Shown one piece after another: positions 24,720 through 33,948 of a stretch of 33,948 bases of DNA; positions within the stretch are counted from its first letter, which is position 1, and the number at the start of each line of letters is the position of its first letter. The stretch covers positions 1 to 33,948 of the forward strand of contig JAUGWO010000296.1 in assembly GCA_049724395.1 (NCBI GenBank), written 5' to 3'. This stretch comes from Spongospora subterranea f. sp. subterranea. Its lineage: Eukaryota; Endomyxa: Phytomyxea; Phytomyxea; Plasmodiophorida. The notes under the pieces were generated by a model that was given only the letters and a program-made list of their open reading frames with translations, searched no databases and was not told the origin of the DNA. Made by a program: the position numbers and the translations under genes.

Positions 24720-25140
24720 TGGAACTTCAACAGATGGGTTTGTCGAAATCATCGTACTTTCGATACGGCAATTGAAATTTTTGCCCTGAACGCTTTCAAT
24801 TGACTGTTGACCATCAATATTGATATGGGATTCATCACGGTTTGAACTCATGATCGGATTCCAATCCTACGACGAAATTAGCATTCCCAAACACAATTTG
24901 GACAGGGACTGAACGACTAAGTTTTTGGAAGAACTGTCACAAAACTGGTGGGCGTTTCTGTTAGCGGGCACGAGATTGTTGAGAGAGTCTTTTGACGGCA
25001 ACATTTCCGAATCAATTGGAATTCGATTTGGATCGATAAGGCAATCGAGGTTCTCGCCCTCTTGGCTCAACTGTTGAGAATTCAAACTGATATGGGACGC
25101 GTCAATTTTCCAACCCGGGCCCGAGTCCCATTCCTAAAAT
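24720..25140 (-). other. degenerate tandem duplicates with coding-like reading
   Basis: Two minus-strand segments (about 25130-24990 and 24855-24740) resemble each other in DNA and in one reading: DASHISLNSQQLSQEGENLD and DESHINIDGQQSIESVQGKN, each followed by a Cys and an Ile-rich stretch. A weaker third relative may be AYDHFNINRVDQFDERFS at about 25240-25190. No start, splice pattern or family was recognised. Either a short tandem-repeat gene or its remains. Confidence 0.35.
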
Positions 25141-25160
25141 GCACTTAACAAGCCGAATCT

Positions 25161-25580
25161 CTAGTTGAGGATGAACTGAACGATTATATTCATCGAAAAA
25201 CGTTCATCAAACTGGTCAACACGATTGATATTGAAATGATCATACGCCAACAAGGAATTGCCTTCCAGCCAAATCTGACTCCCAGGTCGCATATTCGAAT
25301 ACTTGAAAGGGTAAATCTTGGGTTTCGTCATGGGGCATTGCCCACTCCTGCGATGGCGACATGATGTCCTGCATGGACCAATGATCTCAGAATTTGGCAA
25401 TTCTTTGGAGCGATATTCCGCCATCAATACCGATAAAGTTGAGGAGACGATTCTTGTAGCGGCATTGGCCTGACCTGAGCCAAGCGATTCGTCCCAACCA
25501 TGACCATCGTCTGTTGTCACAGATCGAGTCGATCTTGTCGCCACCAGCAGCAATACCAACAAGTTGAGGACACGCATTGG
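25161..25580 (-). CDS. hypothetical secreted protein
   Basis: An open frame of 139 residues from an ATG at 25580 would begin with a signal-peptide-like MRVLNLLVLLLVATRSTRS and continue as a polar chain with CRTSCRHRRSGQC in the middle. No family recognised, no clear poly(A) signal, and it lies between repeated segments and a Gypsy fossil, so it may be chance coding. It could belong with the tandem duplicates downstream, whose motif is weakly echoed near its C terminus. Confidence 0.25.
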   Translation of the reverse strand, partial: PMRVLNLLVLLLVATRSTRSVTTDDGHGWDESLGSGQANAATRIVSSTLSVLMAEYRSKELPNSEIIGPCRTSCRHRRSGQCPMTKPKIYPFKYSNMRPGSQIWLEGNSLLAYDHFNINRVDQFDERFSMNIIVQFILN

Positions 25581-25789
25581 AGGAATGGTGCAACAGTAGG
25601 GCGGTTCGTCAACGGGCAAAGGATGAGCTCAGAGTCAAGGATGAGACGAACGGTTCTATGCAGGGTGCAGATACCAGATTATCCTCTCCTGTCAGGAACG
25701 TTAATACAAACGATGTCGGAACTGAGCACTTGCCCAGTTCCGACGGTACGGTTAGCTGTTTATTGATGTCAAAGAGGAGGACCACAATC

Positions 25790-27390
25790 CGATCATGACA
25801 GTATCCACCGTCTAGGGTGAGGTGCATCAGGATTCCGACGATGGAACTCCAGATTAGCATCCTTTAACGCCGGTGTGGCCGAGGTTATAAATGATGAAGC
25901 AGGTTCCCCAGTGCGATCGGAAATGTCGTATCCCTTCCAGTGTACCAGATACTGATGTTGACCTCGATAAAAACGACTTGCAATAATGTCCTCCACCTCA
26001 TATAATACTTGTTGAGAGTTCTCCAATGCAAACGGAGGGGTTTCACTGTTCTTTCGACCTTGTAGCTCATTGGTGATAGGGTTCCAGTAATGATGAATGG
26101 AAAACCCGGTGCAACCGAGAGTTCTGGGGTAAGTCAACTCATATGCAACCGGGTTAATGATCCTTACAACGGTAAACGGGACATTTTGCAGACCAGGAAC
26201 ATAGAATTGAAATTCTATGGAATCCGCTGGCACATACTCCTTGTGTTTCTTCTCAACATGCCTTACAATGGCATTTGGGGCTTGTTTAAATCCTTTCAAA
26301 CACACCTGAAACAACGACAATGACCGAAAGGATTGTTGACTCGATCGAAATTTCATCTTTTTTCCGAAAGTTTGTCACAAGGACGTTTCGAGGGAATGGA
26401 GTCTCGAAACAGCCAGACCTTGTCGCCGATAGCATATTCTGGACTTGGACGTTTTTTGCCGTCTGCAAACCGTTTCATTGTAGCAACGGATGTCTGTAAA
26501 GTCTCTTTCAACTGTTTACGAACCCGATGAATGTGAGTGATCAAGTCGGTAACTGCCGGATTTGGACAGGGAGTAAATCTCGGTGCAGAAAAATTATGAC
26601 GACCGTGTTGGCATAGAAAGGTGAAAACCAATTGAAGAATGGAAAGAATTATTATGTGCAAATTCTGCCATTGGTAATAGATCACGCCAGTAATTTTGGC
26701 GGAAATTGATAAAACAACGGTGGTAAGATTCAAGAACTTGATTAACTCGCTCTGTTTGACCGTCTGATTCAGGATGACGCGACGAGGAGAGACTCCGTTG
26801 AATATGTAAGGACTTCAGAAGGTGCTTCCAGAATTGGGCAACGAACTGGGGCCCTCTGTCAGGGCCCCAGTTCAGTCGGAAGACCGTGTAGTTCAAAATT
26901 GTTGGCGAAAACTAGCTTAGCCAGATCACAGCTGGTAATGGTTTCATTGCATGGGATGAAATGAGCCGTTTTTGTGTATCGGTCAACCACCACCAGTATG
27001 CTGTCAAAACTTGCGGATTTAGGAAGTTTAACAATGAAATCCATGGAAAAAGATGTCCAAAGGTTGCGAAGGAATCGGAAGCGGCTGTAATAGCACAGAC
27101 GGTTTACGGCGCGGAACCTTAGACCGGGCACAAACCTCACATGATCAAACAAAGGATTTCACCATTTCACGCATGCCAGGCCATGAAAATTTCGCACCCC
27201 CAAAAGGGAGTCATGACACGAGGAGAGAATTGATAACCGGCGAACTGGATCGGCGACCAATTCGATTGGATTGGGAGCAGAATCAGATGTTGGATCTCTG
27301 CCACTATTGATGGAGACAGAGTCATTGCGTTGATAAAGCGAGAGCTAGGCAAGATCTGCTGATCATGAACAAGTTCCCGATTAGACATGA
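25790..27390 (-). mobile_element. Gypsy chromovirus fossil
   Basis: Minus-strand remains of a Ty3/Gypsy element: integrase region (SFSMDFIVKLPKS, HPESDGQTERVNQV), integrase C-terminal part, and a chromodomain (YEVEDIIASRFYRG, YLVHWKGYD), which places it among the chromoviruses. Only the 3' part of the polyprotein is present, with a handful of breaks, and no terminal repeats were recognised. At its upstream end it abuts a LINE at about 27400. Confidence 0.88.
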
Positions 27391-27399
27391 AATGGGGAG

Positions 27400-29013
27400 A
27401 TTGTATACGATTTCATGAAGCCATTCGATAGAGTGCAACGAACACTGCTGATCCAGAACATGAGGAAAATGGGGATAGACCCATATCTGATATTACTGAT
27501 TAATGACTGGCCAACAGACAGAGTATATGAGGTGAATCACAGAAACGCCAATTCTACATTACGTAGACAAGAGAATGGTATTCGACAGGGATCCAGTATA
27601 AGTGTGTTGCTGTGGATAATCTACATATATGACGTACCTATAGAGAATAATAACAGCAATGTGTATGTGGATGACACAACACAATGGGCTATTGGAGATA
27701 CAAAACAGCAAGAACCCACAAAACTGAGAAGTGATAGCATCAAATTACAGCAACGGTGCAAAGACAACAGGATCAAAATCCAATGGCTTAAAACAAACAT
27801 TCTATTCAATGAATACTCACCCACAGACAAAATGACTATGGACGGACAAACGATCCAGACGACCAAAACAGTGCAATACCTGGGAGCAACGCTAAATGCC
27901 AATAACGAAAATAACCACTCAACTCTCACGATTCAATTGACAGAAGTAGCCAACGATATAAGGAAACGATGTAAACTGGTACGTGAAATGAGAAAATACC
28001 GGATACCATACAGAACATATCCAACAAATATGTCGAGGGTTTATAGGAGGGAAACTTAACTATTACCTACCTTGGCTGGCAGGGTGAGATCAACAAGAAC
28101 ATGAATTAGACACTGCGACCCATAGAAACAGCATATAAGGATTACATGAGAACATATACAGGATGTGTCAAATCAACACCAATCCCTATATTACATGCAA
28201 TATCAGGATTGCCATTCTTGAGAGATAAAATCATCCCTGAAACAACAATGACAGTACTCGCTGCTCAGCAGAGAATATCACGAAATGGAATGGAGAAGGA
28301 GACGGATGGACACCACTTGGATAAGTATGGAAAACACTCAGACAGAGAGTGCCAGATGGATACGAGAACATTCATACGAGAAAGCGATATCTTCCAACTT
28401 TCTTGAGGGACTTTATAAAATTAGATTCCACACAGCAAATAGGAAAAAGGCAACCTTGAAACACAAAAAAGGAAAATTATTACCAAACAACCCAGACATG
28501 GAGCTATGGACAGATGGAAGTTTCAAACGCGATCAGGGTGGAGGTGCAGCTGCACTTCTGATCGACAATCGCAAACGAAAGAAAAACCCCGAAACTGAGG
28601 CAGAGGAGATTGAATCAACAGTCATTGTCGTCATTATCATCATGAAGTGGATCGCCCGATTATTCTCTATTGTCGCCATTGTCATCATCAAGTGGATCAA
28701 TCGATTATTCACTATTGATTCTCTATTGTCGCCATTGTCATCATCAAGTGGATCAATCGATTATTCTCTATTGATTCTCTATTGTCGCCATTATCATCAT
28801 GAAGTGGATCAATCGATTATTCTCTATTTTTTCTCTATTGTCGCCATTATCATCATGAAGTGGATCAACCGATTATTCTCGATTGATTGTCGATTGTCGC
28901 CATTATCCTCATCAAGTGGATCGCCCGATTCTTCTCTATTGATTGTCGATTTTCACCCAATATATACTCAGCCCATAAGAACCTGCGAACCTTTGTATAC
29001 CATACCATACCAA
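27400..29013 (+). mobile_element. LINE retrotransposon, 5'-truncated
   Basis: Non-LTR element. The plus-strand frame 27415-28059 is a reverse transcriptase from KPFDRVQRTLL through the GIRQGSSISVLLWIIYI segment to the catalytic YVDDT (Val where Ala is usual) and YLGATLN. After some disrupted sequence an RNase H start, MELWTDGSFKRDQGGGAA, is seen at about 28498-28550, so this is an I/Jockey-like LINE with RNase H. A 56-bp minisatellite occupies 28624-28949. The 3' end is a short TACCA tandem repeat at about 28998-29013. The last 47 bases recur inverted at 30814-30862. Truncation at 27400, directly against a Gypsy fossil, is the usual LINE pattern. Confidence 0.8.
28624..28949 (+). repeat. 56-bp minisatellite, about six units
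   Basis: One 45-bp unit followed by five 56-bp units, each starting ATTGTCGYCATT and containing CATCAWGTGGATC and CGATTATTC. Because 56 is not a multiple of three, the reading rotates through all frames, yet none has a stop across most of the array. It lies in the 3' part of the LINE. Confidence 0.9.
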
Positions 29014-29099
29014 GATCACCTGTAATTAGCGTTGTTATATTCTGCTCATCAACGAATTATTCCTGTGTCTGCCAGAACACAGTTCTCGCCTTATTTTTA

Positions 29100-29840
29100 A
29101 CGTCTCGTGTGATTTTCGTAGTCGTGAATCAACATTATTTCCTGATTCAACTCGCATACAACAACTTCTTCCATTCGGCAACTGGAGTTTCACCATTCGA
29201 CGCGAATATCGGGTTCCGTGGTCGACACGATCTTTCTGTACCAAATTCTGGGTCGTGCTCATCCGTTGTTGATATGATTTACTATCTCAGTGATGTTCAA
29301 AATCAACTGCAAGTAACAAGGCGTTATTCAGTGGATCTCTATAAAGCGGTTCGCCGATTGGAAACGTCGCCCGTATGCCGTTTACAAGGTTGACGATCAG
29401 TTGTGGCTCATTTGCGACAATATTCCTACTACTAGGGCCTGCAATGAATTGGAGGAGAAGGGGTTAGGGCCGTTCACAATTGTTTGATACGAATGGACAT
29501 TCCCAGTAATTATTTATATGTTGTACAGGGTATATCAATCCTCGCTGATTCAAATGTCCTTCCTGATAGGGAAACAGTGTAATCTTCCCCATATCACGTT
29601 GGATAATGATCAGCGATGATTGTATGAAGTACACGACATCATTGAGTGTCGTTTGTCTAAAGGGAAAATTCGGTACACTTGGTGGATTGGAAAGGTGACA
29701 ATGTTTTTGACCAAACCTGAGAACTTTCATCGTTGCCAATTTGGTCTACTACCCCAGCCCTAAAGGAGGCTATTGTCGAGTTTCATCCGACACATCCTGA
29801 GTCACCGCCCTTTAAGACGGGCTCTAAATCATGACACCTC
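29100..29840 (+). mobile_element. second Gypsy chromovirus fossil
   Basis: Plus-strand remains of the integrase C-terminal part (LAYNNFFHSATGVSPFDANI) and a decayed chromodomain (YEVHDIIECRLSKGKF), related to the element at 25790-27390 but in the other orientation and a distinct, older copy. Several breaks; no terminal repeats seen. Confidence 0.7.
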
Positions 29841-30813
29841 TAACTTAATAAAATTATCAGCCTGAACTGGGCAATTCTCAGTTCGGACAACGTCCAATAT
29901 TTCCAAAATCAATCTCACCATCTCTCGTACGTGACAAATACAAATTTGCTCCTCGTATATTGTTAATCAATCGACACTGAATGATTCATAGTAAAACAGA
30001 TATGATAATATCATGTTGTACAATCAGAGGAACTCTCGACTCCATTTCACAGTCAGAGTCCTTCCAATATTCGATATTGGCACTGGCACTTATGTCTCGA
30101 CTGGTAAAGAGAGAAATAGACTCAATGTGTCTAATCTGGTCGGTCTCGGGATAATTTACTAGTAATTGAAACAATCTTCAATGAGCGATGTCGAAACAAA
30201 GCAATGATCGTTGGCCCGTTTATTGATAAACAAAATCAAATTCGGTAGGTGTACCCATTATCAATTCGCCACGTCTCCTTCATTCGTCAATGGTCAAGAA
30301 GTTAAGAATTTCTCCCCTTTGTTCATTGCTACACGATTTTGCTACCACAGAACAGTATCAACATGACACACAAACTACATGAAAAACATAATTTTGAATC
30401 ATACCCATCCTTCAACAAATCCGCCAATTTTCCAACAAATTTCTTAAAGTCGCCCAGTAGTTTTGGCGCGTCAAAAGTTCTCGTCATGATGTGATAAATG
30501 TCAATGGGCTCCCTCAGTTTCCGCATGACCTAAAATATCATCAATCCAGATGATCAACAACTAATACAACAATTCCTCAAATATTTCATGCATCCTAGCC
30601 TGAAACTGAGTAGATGAATTCAATGCTCCCTGGATCGAACGTGTTGGAGGGTAAACTCCACGATCGGTCATGAAAGGCAAAACTAACCACAGATTAACAA
30701 GTAATGGGAAAAAAACTTGACAATAGATCAACAGCAAAGGCACTAGTGGCAGCCATCGAAAACCAATCAGATAACGCTATGGGACTGTCCAAATTCACTT
30801 CAATACTACAGCA
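29841..30813. other. intergenic with weak minus-strand coding candidates
   Basis: Two minus-strand frames have protein-like composition: TRSIQGALNSSTQFQARM (30743-30561) and VMRKLREPIDIYHIMTRTFD followed by FKKFVGKLADLLKDG (30529-30410). A GT-AG pair between them (GTATTA to TTTTAG, 38 nt) does not join them in frame. No family recognised; possibly fragments of a decayed gene. Confidence 0.3.
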
Positions 30814-30984
30814 AATTGTATGGTATGGTATCAAAGGTTCGCGGGTTCTTATGGGTTGAGTAAGCCTGTGTACTACCAGCCTTTCCCTACTTCCGCCTGG
30901 CCGCTACAAGTAGCTTGGAATCCTGATATTGCATGTAATAGGGATTGGTGTTGATTTGAAACATCCTGTATATGTTCTCATGTA
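30814..30984 (-). mobile_element. LINE 3' tail, inverted relative
   Basis: Minus-strand relative of the LINE at 27400-29013. The part 30984-30908 matches 28141-28218, and 30862-30814 matches its 3' terminus including the TACCA repeats. Everything between, including the minisatellite, is missing, replaced by about 45 unrelated bases. It is interrupted at 30984 by a DNA transposon. Confidence 0.85.
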
Positions 30985-31072
30985 CAGTGGCGATCACCTT
31001 AAACCGACAATTTCAAACCCTAGTCTCAATCATATTTGAAAATCACATGTACACTTAAGTATATATAATAAT

Positions 31073-32627
31073 TTATAGGTCGTTTAATATTGAATTAGGA
31101 ATAGTTCTATGAGATGTGTACTTCTTCATCGCATATTCTATTTGTGATTGGTTAAGAAATATTCCATTCTTCTCTCTGTATGCATCCATGTATCTGAACG
31201 ACTTGCGAGCGAACCTTCTCATGGAAGCTAGTGACGTTACTTTGAGCGCAACTGGAATGATATTTTCTAGGTCTTTACATGAATAGGTACAGTGTTTCCT
31301 TGTAAACTTTTTGGTAGCACCCCAAAACATCTCAATCCAGTTAAATTCTGGATGAAATTTTAGATAAAAAATTGTAAGACCACCTCCAGATAAAACTGTT
31401 TCCTCTAACCATTCCTGTTGCGATGCAAAGTCCGGTTGACTCGAAAGCAATTGGCGAGCATCCTCCAGGCATATCCCAGATCTAGGCCACAACCCTCTCT
31501 CAGTAAGGATGCGACGAATCCCTTTTTGGTTAAAACTGTTAAGTGAAAATCCAGAATCACTGGCGAACTGCATATCCTGCTTCACCCTCTCTCCTTCTTT
31601 GTAAAACCATCCTGACCTGAGAAACCCAACGTTCTTACCACCATCCGATAAGTTCAATTTTGAAGCAACAAGGCCATCAGGGGGTTTGGCCCTATGATTT
31701 TGCGAATTATCAAACGCAAAAACAGGTTTAGAGTCTCGATGAAGCACGCGGAAAATGACCAGCGCCAACTTAATCTGCTCAACAAGGTCCTTGTTCGTCC
31801 AGTAGCCGTCAGCATTTTTTCCAGGTTTTATCAGCTTCAATGTCTTAATTGTGGAACCGATTTTACCAAACAGTTGTATTTCCGGATAGTGTTCAATGAT
31901 TTCAGGTGTGATTAAAACTTCCATGTGCCCGTGGCACTGGCATAAAAACTGAGACACCATTATGGATCTGCCCGATCCTTTTGGTCGCAATGCCTGACGA
32001 TCCTTCTCGATCCAAATAAACTTCGTGGAATCATTTGATTCAAAACATGTTTCATCGTGGGTTAATAAAACCAGTTTGGTCTGATTGGGTAGGAGATCCG
32101 CTGGAATCACAGTTTCCATGTTATCGCCGTCGAACTTATCCATTTGCGCATACAATTTATCGAATAACTGTAGAAACCTGAGAATGTCTTGTTAGCGATG
32201 CTTTGAGAGTTGAATATCTAAGTTTGTTACCGTACCTTTTCCGATATTCTACAACATCAGAACGTTCATGACCATCAGTATATGTCCCCTTCTTATACTG
32301 TACGCTACTGAAGCCAAGTCGATGAAGCCATCTTCTGGCAGTTCCTTCTGTAATAACAGTTGGATTCGTAAAGCCGAGCATGTCAATCTTATGAAGATTG
32401 TCGGAAACCCATTTAGCAAAAGAGTTCCCATCTACAAGTTCGATTCTCTGAGATCTCAGATGCGTTAAGCATGCACTTGCAACATCTGGGTCTTCAATCA
32501 ACGATCTTGTTTTGACATGCTTGCCTTGCAAAGAAACGTTGATTGTTTTGAACTGTAGAAATTGCAGTGCCCATTGTCGAAGCCTTCGACTGCGGTAATC
32601 ACAGCCCTGATCAGTCCCAAAAAACAT
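31073..32627 (-). CDS. DDE transposase, Tc1/mariner superfamily
   Basis: Exons 32627-32236 and 32177-31073 across a 58-nt intron (GTACGG to TCTCAG) that restores VEYRKR into FLQLFDKLYAQMD. Helix-turn-helix part: RRLRQWALQFL, GKHVKTRSLIEDPD, TARRWLHRLGF. Catalytic domain: LTHDETCF (first Asp), VFAFDNSQNH (second Asp), FNWIEMFWGATKKF (Glu), with about 125 residues between the second Asp and the Glu, far more than the 34 of classical Tc1. The family resembles the DDE endonucleases abundant in basidiomycete and glomeromycete fungi. The real N terminus probably lies upstream: 32777-33100 encodes YTGDSRASQFRKQKARQLRE, typical of the N-terminal region of such proteins, and a further frame from ATG 32790 (MGDFCAKLKNCGTGQQ) bridges the gap. 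Confidence 0.8.
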
Positions 32628-32776
32628 TTTGGTGACCTCCAAATGATGATCTCATCTTGGATCTAGGGGATTTGCCTTTAGAGCCTGCAGGTATTTTAGG
32701 ACGCACATATATTGGATATTTTGGAACTTGTTCAACTTGTTGCCCTGTTCCACAATTCTTGAGTTTCGCACAGAAA

Positions 32777-33948
32777 TCACCCATTCAATATTTCGATAGA
32801 TTCATCAATCGAATGAAATAGTTCTTCATCGTCGCCTTGTTCATGATCGTCTTGCACTAATTGCAATTCGTCGGGAAGATCACATGTAGTTTCTGCTGCG
32901 TGATCTCTGTCTTGACTAAACCAATGGGAAATTCGTTTGCAGCCAATCATTGTCTGTTCTCTTAATTGCCTGGCTTTTTGTTTTCTGAACTGGGAAGCTC
33001 GTGAATCGCCTGTGTACGGCTTTCTAAACTGTGATCCTGCTCCAGATTTCCAAGTCAGAAAAGTCTCCTCGACGCGATCAGCCATGACATTGTCCATGTT
33101 CCGAAGCCATTCATCTGCATCGTGAATAACAAAGTTGTCATCATCTGAAGAAGAAACAACATCGACAGAAGCTGAGGTAGAATCACATGTATCTGCAATA
33201 TCGTCACAATTGCTTTGGCAAACTTTGAAGCGTGAAGCTGTTAGATTGGCAATCTGCTTTCTGCACGAAATAACCGAAAGAAGTTTACCTTGCGCTCGTA
33301 GGTGTGGATTTTGCATGTGTGGTAGCTTATACGAATTCGATCCCCGAGCAAGCATCGCTCCTTCCATCACTTTCTGTAACGATAGGAAGACATCATCAAG
33401 CTTCTCCGCTGACAATTCGGCAAAACTTAACTCAACCGCTGTAATCAACTTATTGATATCCTTTGGAGCGTGTTGGTATTGCAGAGACTGAATCGAATTA
33501 AAAAAGCCCAAATCTAAAACGTTGAAGTCCGGACTATTAGGTGGCTGAGAGACCAGTGATAAATTCCAGCCATCGGATGAACCAGTTTGGGCGACAACAG
33601 TTTCGTTGATTGACGCATGGGGCCTGGCGTTATCATGTTGGATTGTGATCTGCATTTGCTTGCTTCCGACAGGCCATTTGTTTTTGATTGCCGGTATCAC
33701 GCATTGTAAAATTAGATCGCGATAAACCTCACCATTCACTTCAATCGGCTTGGTCACCATGGCACCTCTTTGACGATTTCTGGAGCTGCGCTGGGCTGGT
33801 TCCGTCTTGACAATTGGCCATATTCCAATCTTCCCATCGAAGATTCCTTTCCGGTGGGGGTCATATCGAGGCCTTGCAACGGCGGCCAAAAACATCACTT
33901 TTGTAATAAAGCGTTTACTTTTGACGTGTCGATATGGCACATCTTCTT
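32777..33948 (-). CDS. mariner-type transposase fused to another DDE N-terminus (5' partial)
   Basis: One open frame of at least 387 residues entering from the right window edge. The first 200 residues are the catalytic core of a mariner transposase of the kind known from plants and oomycetes: TIQHDNARPHASINETVVAQ, then VSQPPNSPDFNVLDLGFFNS and IQSLQYQHAPKD. Thirty-four residues separate the second Asp from SPD and 39 from VLD. The first catalytic Asp would be outside the window. After LARGSNSYKLPH and a short linker the frame changes character: an acidic Ser/Asp run (SSSDDDNFVIHDADEW), RKPYTGDSRASQFRK, and an acidic end EILNG. That part belongs in type to the N terminus of the DDE transposase encoded just downstream. 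Confidence 0.75.
   Translation of the reverse strand, partial: EDVPYRHVKSKRFITKVMFLAAVARPRYDPHRKGIFDGKIGIWPIVKTEPAQRSSRNRQRGAMVTKPIEVNGEVYRDLILQCVIPAIKNKWPVGSKQMQITIQHDNARPHASINETVVAQTGSSDGWNLSLVSQPPNSPDFNVLDLGFFNSIQSLQYQHAPKDINKLITAVELSFAELSAEKLDDVFLSLQKVMEGAMLARGSNSYKLPHMQNPHLRAQGKLLSVISCRKQIANLTASRFKVCQSNCDDIADTCDSTSASVDVVSSSDDDNFVIHDADEWLRNMDNVMADRVEETFLTWKSGAGSQFRKPYTGDSRASQFRKQKARQLREQTMIGCKRISHWFSQDRDHAAETTCDLPDELQLVQDDHEQGDDEELFHSIDESIEILNG

Larger units (their letters stand above)
30985..33948 (-). mobile_element. Tc1/mariner-superfamily element (or nested pair)
   Basis: The terminus CAGTGGCGATCACC begins at 30985 directly after a TA (30983-30984) that is part of the interrupted LINE sequence, as expected for TA-targeting Tc1/mariner elements whose ends commonly start CAGT. 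The interior carries two transposase genes on the minus strand, described separately. No matching inverted terminus (GGTGATCGCCACTG) is seen to the right, so the far end is beyond the window or lost. Confidence 0.75.

Noticed and set aside
28624-28949. CRISPR-like array
   Set aside because: Units are contiguous with no unique spacers; it is a minisatellite in a eukaryotic LINE.
28285-29025. 246-residue plus-strand open frame
   Set aside because: Its second half is translated minisatellite; only the RNase H start has coding meaning, as part of the LINE.
30329-30743. Dioxygenase-like gene from two minus-strand frames
   Set aside because: A fancied similarity to indoleamine dioxygenase helices did not include any heme-ligand motif, and the frames do not join by splicing.
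32600-32650. 30-nt intron joining MGDFCAKL frame to the DDE transposase
   Set aside because: In frame, but below the 41-nt minimum seen elsewhere in the window; left unresolved.
33135-33491. Plus-strand frame opposite the mariner transposase
   Set aside because: Shadow of the minus-strand gene; no motif of its own.

Overview
This is a eukaryotic window. Its protein-coding genes are cut by short GT-AG introns, mostly 41-60 nt with a few longer. Genes often end at an AATAAA signal that overlaps or closely follows the stop codon. A FLYWCH-type zinc finger, an adenylate kinase 2, a ubiquitin-binding protein related to UBXN1 and a Gly/Tyr-rich secreted protein fit a compact-genome invertebrate, perhaps nematode-like. 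The sequence alone does not settle the taxon, and several transposon families here also occur in fungi, oomycetes and plants.

Layout. Positions 1-8130 are dominated by Mutator-like (MULE) DNA transposons: an old copy cut by the window edge, one well-bounded copy at 2026-5355 with 92-bp terminal inverted repeats and a 9-bp target duplication, and a reversed remnant at 7345-8130. Between them sit two small divergent genes, a FLYWCH-finger gene on the minus strand and an unknown two-exon gene on the plus strand. Positions 8445-18209 form a gene-bearing island: a single-pass membrane protein, a Gly/Tyr-rich secreted protein, a thioredoxin (minus), an L-lactate dehydrogenase with a bacterial-type substrate loop, a thioredoxin-UIM-UBA-coiled-coil fusion, and a convergent adenylate kinase 2. 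The thioredoxin and the fusion protein share an intron position and are close paralogues in that domain.

Positions 18800-33948 are mostly mobile-element remains: a broken Copia element, an OTU-like remnant, two broken Gypsy chromodomain elements, a 5'-truncated LINE containing a 56-bp minisatellite, a second LINE tail in the opposite orientation, and a Tc1/mariner-superfamily element whose end sits exactly at a TA inside that LINE tail. That last element carries two different DDE transposase families, one running in frame into the start of the other. Within this region lies an unrecognised minus-strand gene at 23309-24623 with three copies of a Cys/Trp-rich module.

The best candidates for undescribed biology are the Cys/Trp-module gene, the thioredoxin-UIM-UBA fusion, and the chimeric transposase. 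Exon boundaries were deduced by hand from reading frames and splice consensus. No database search was possible.
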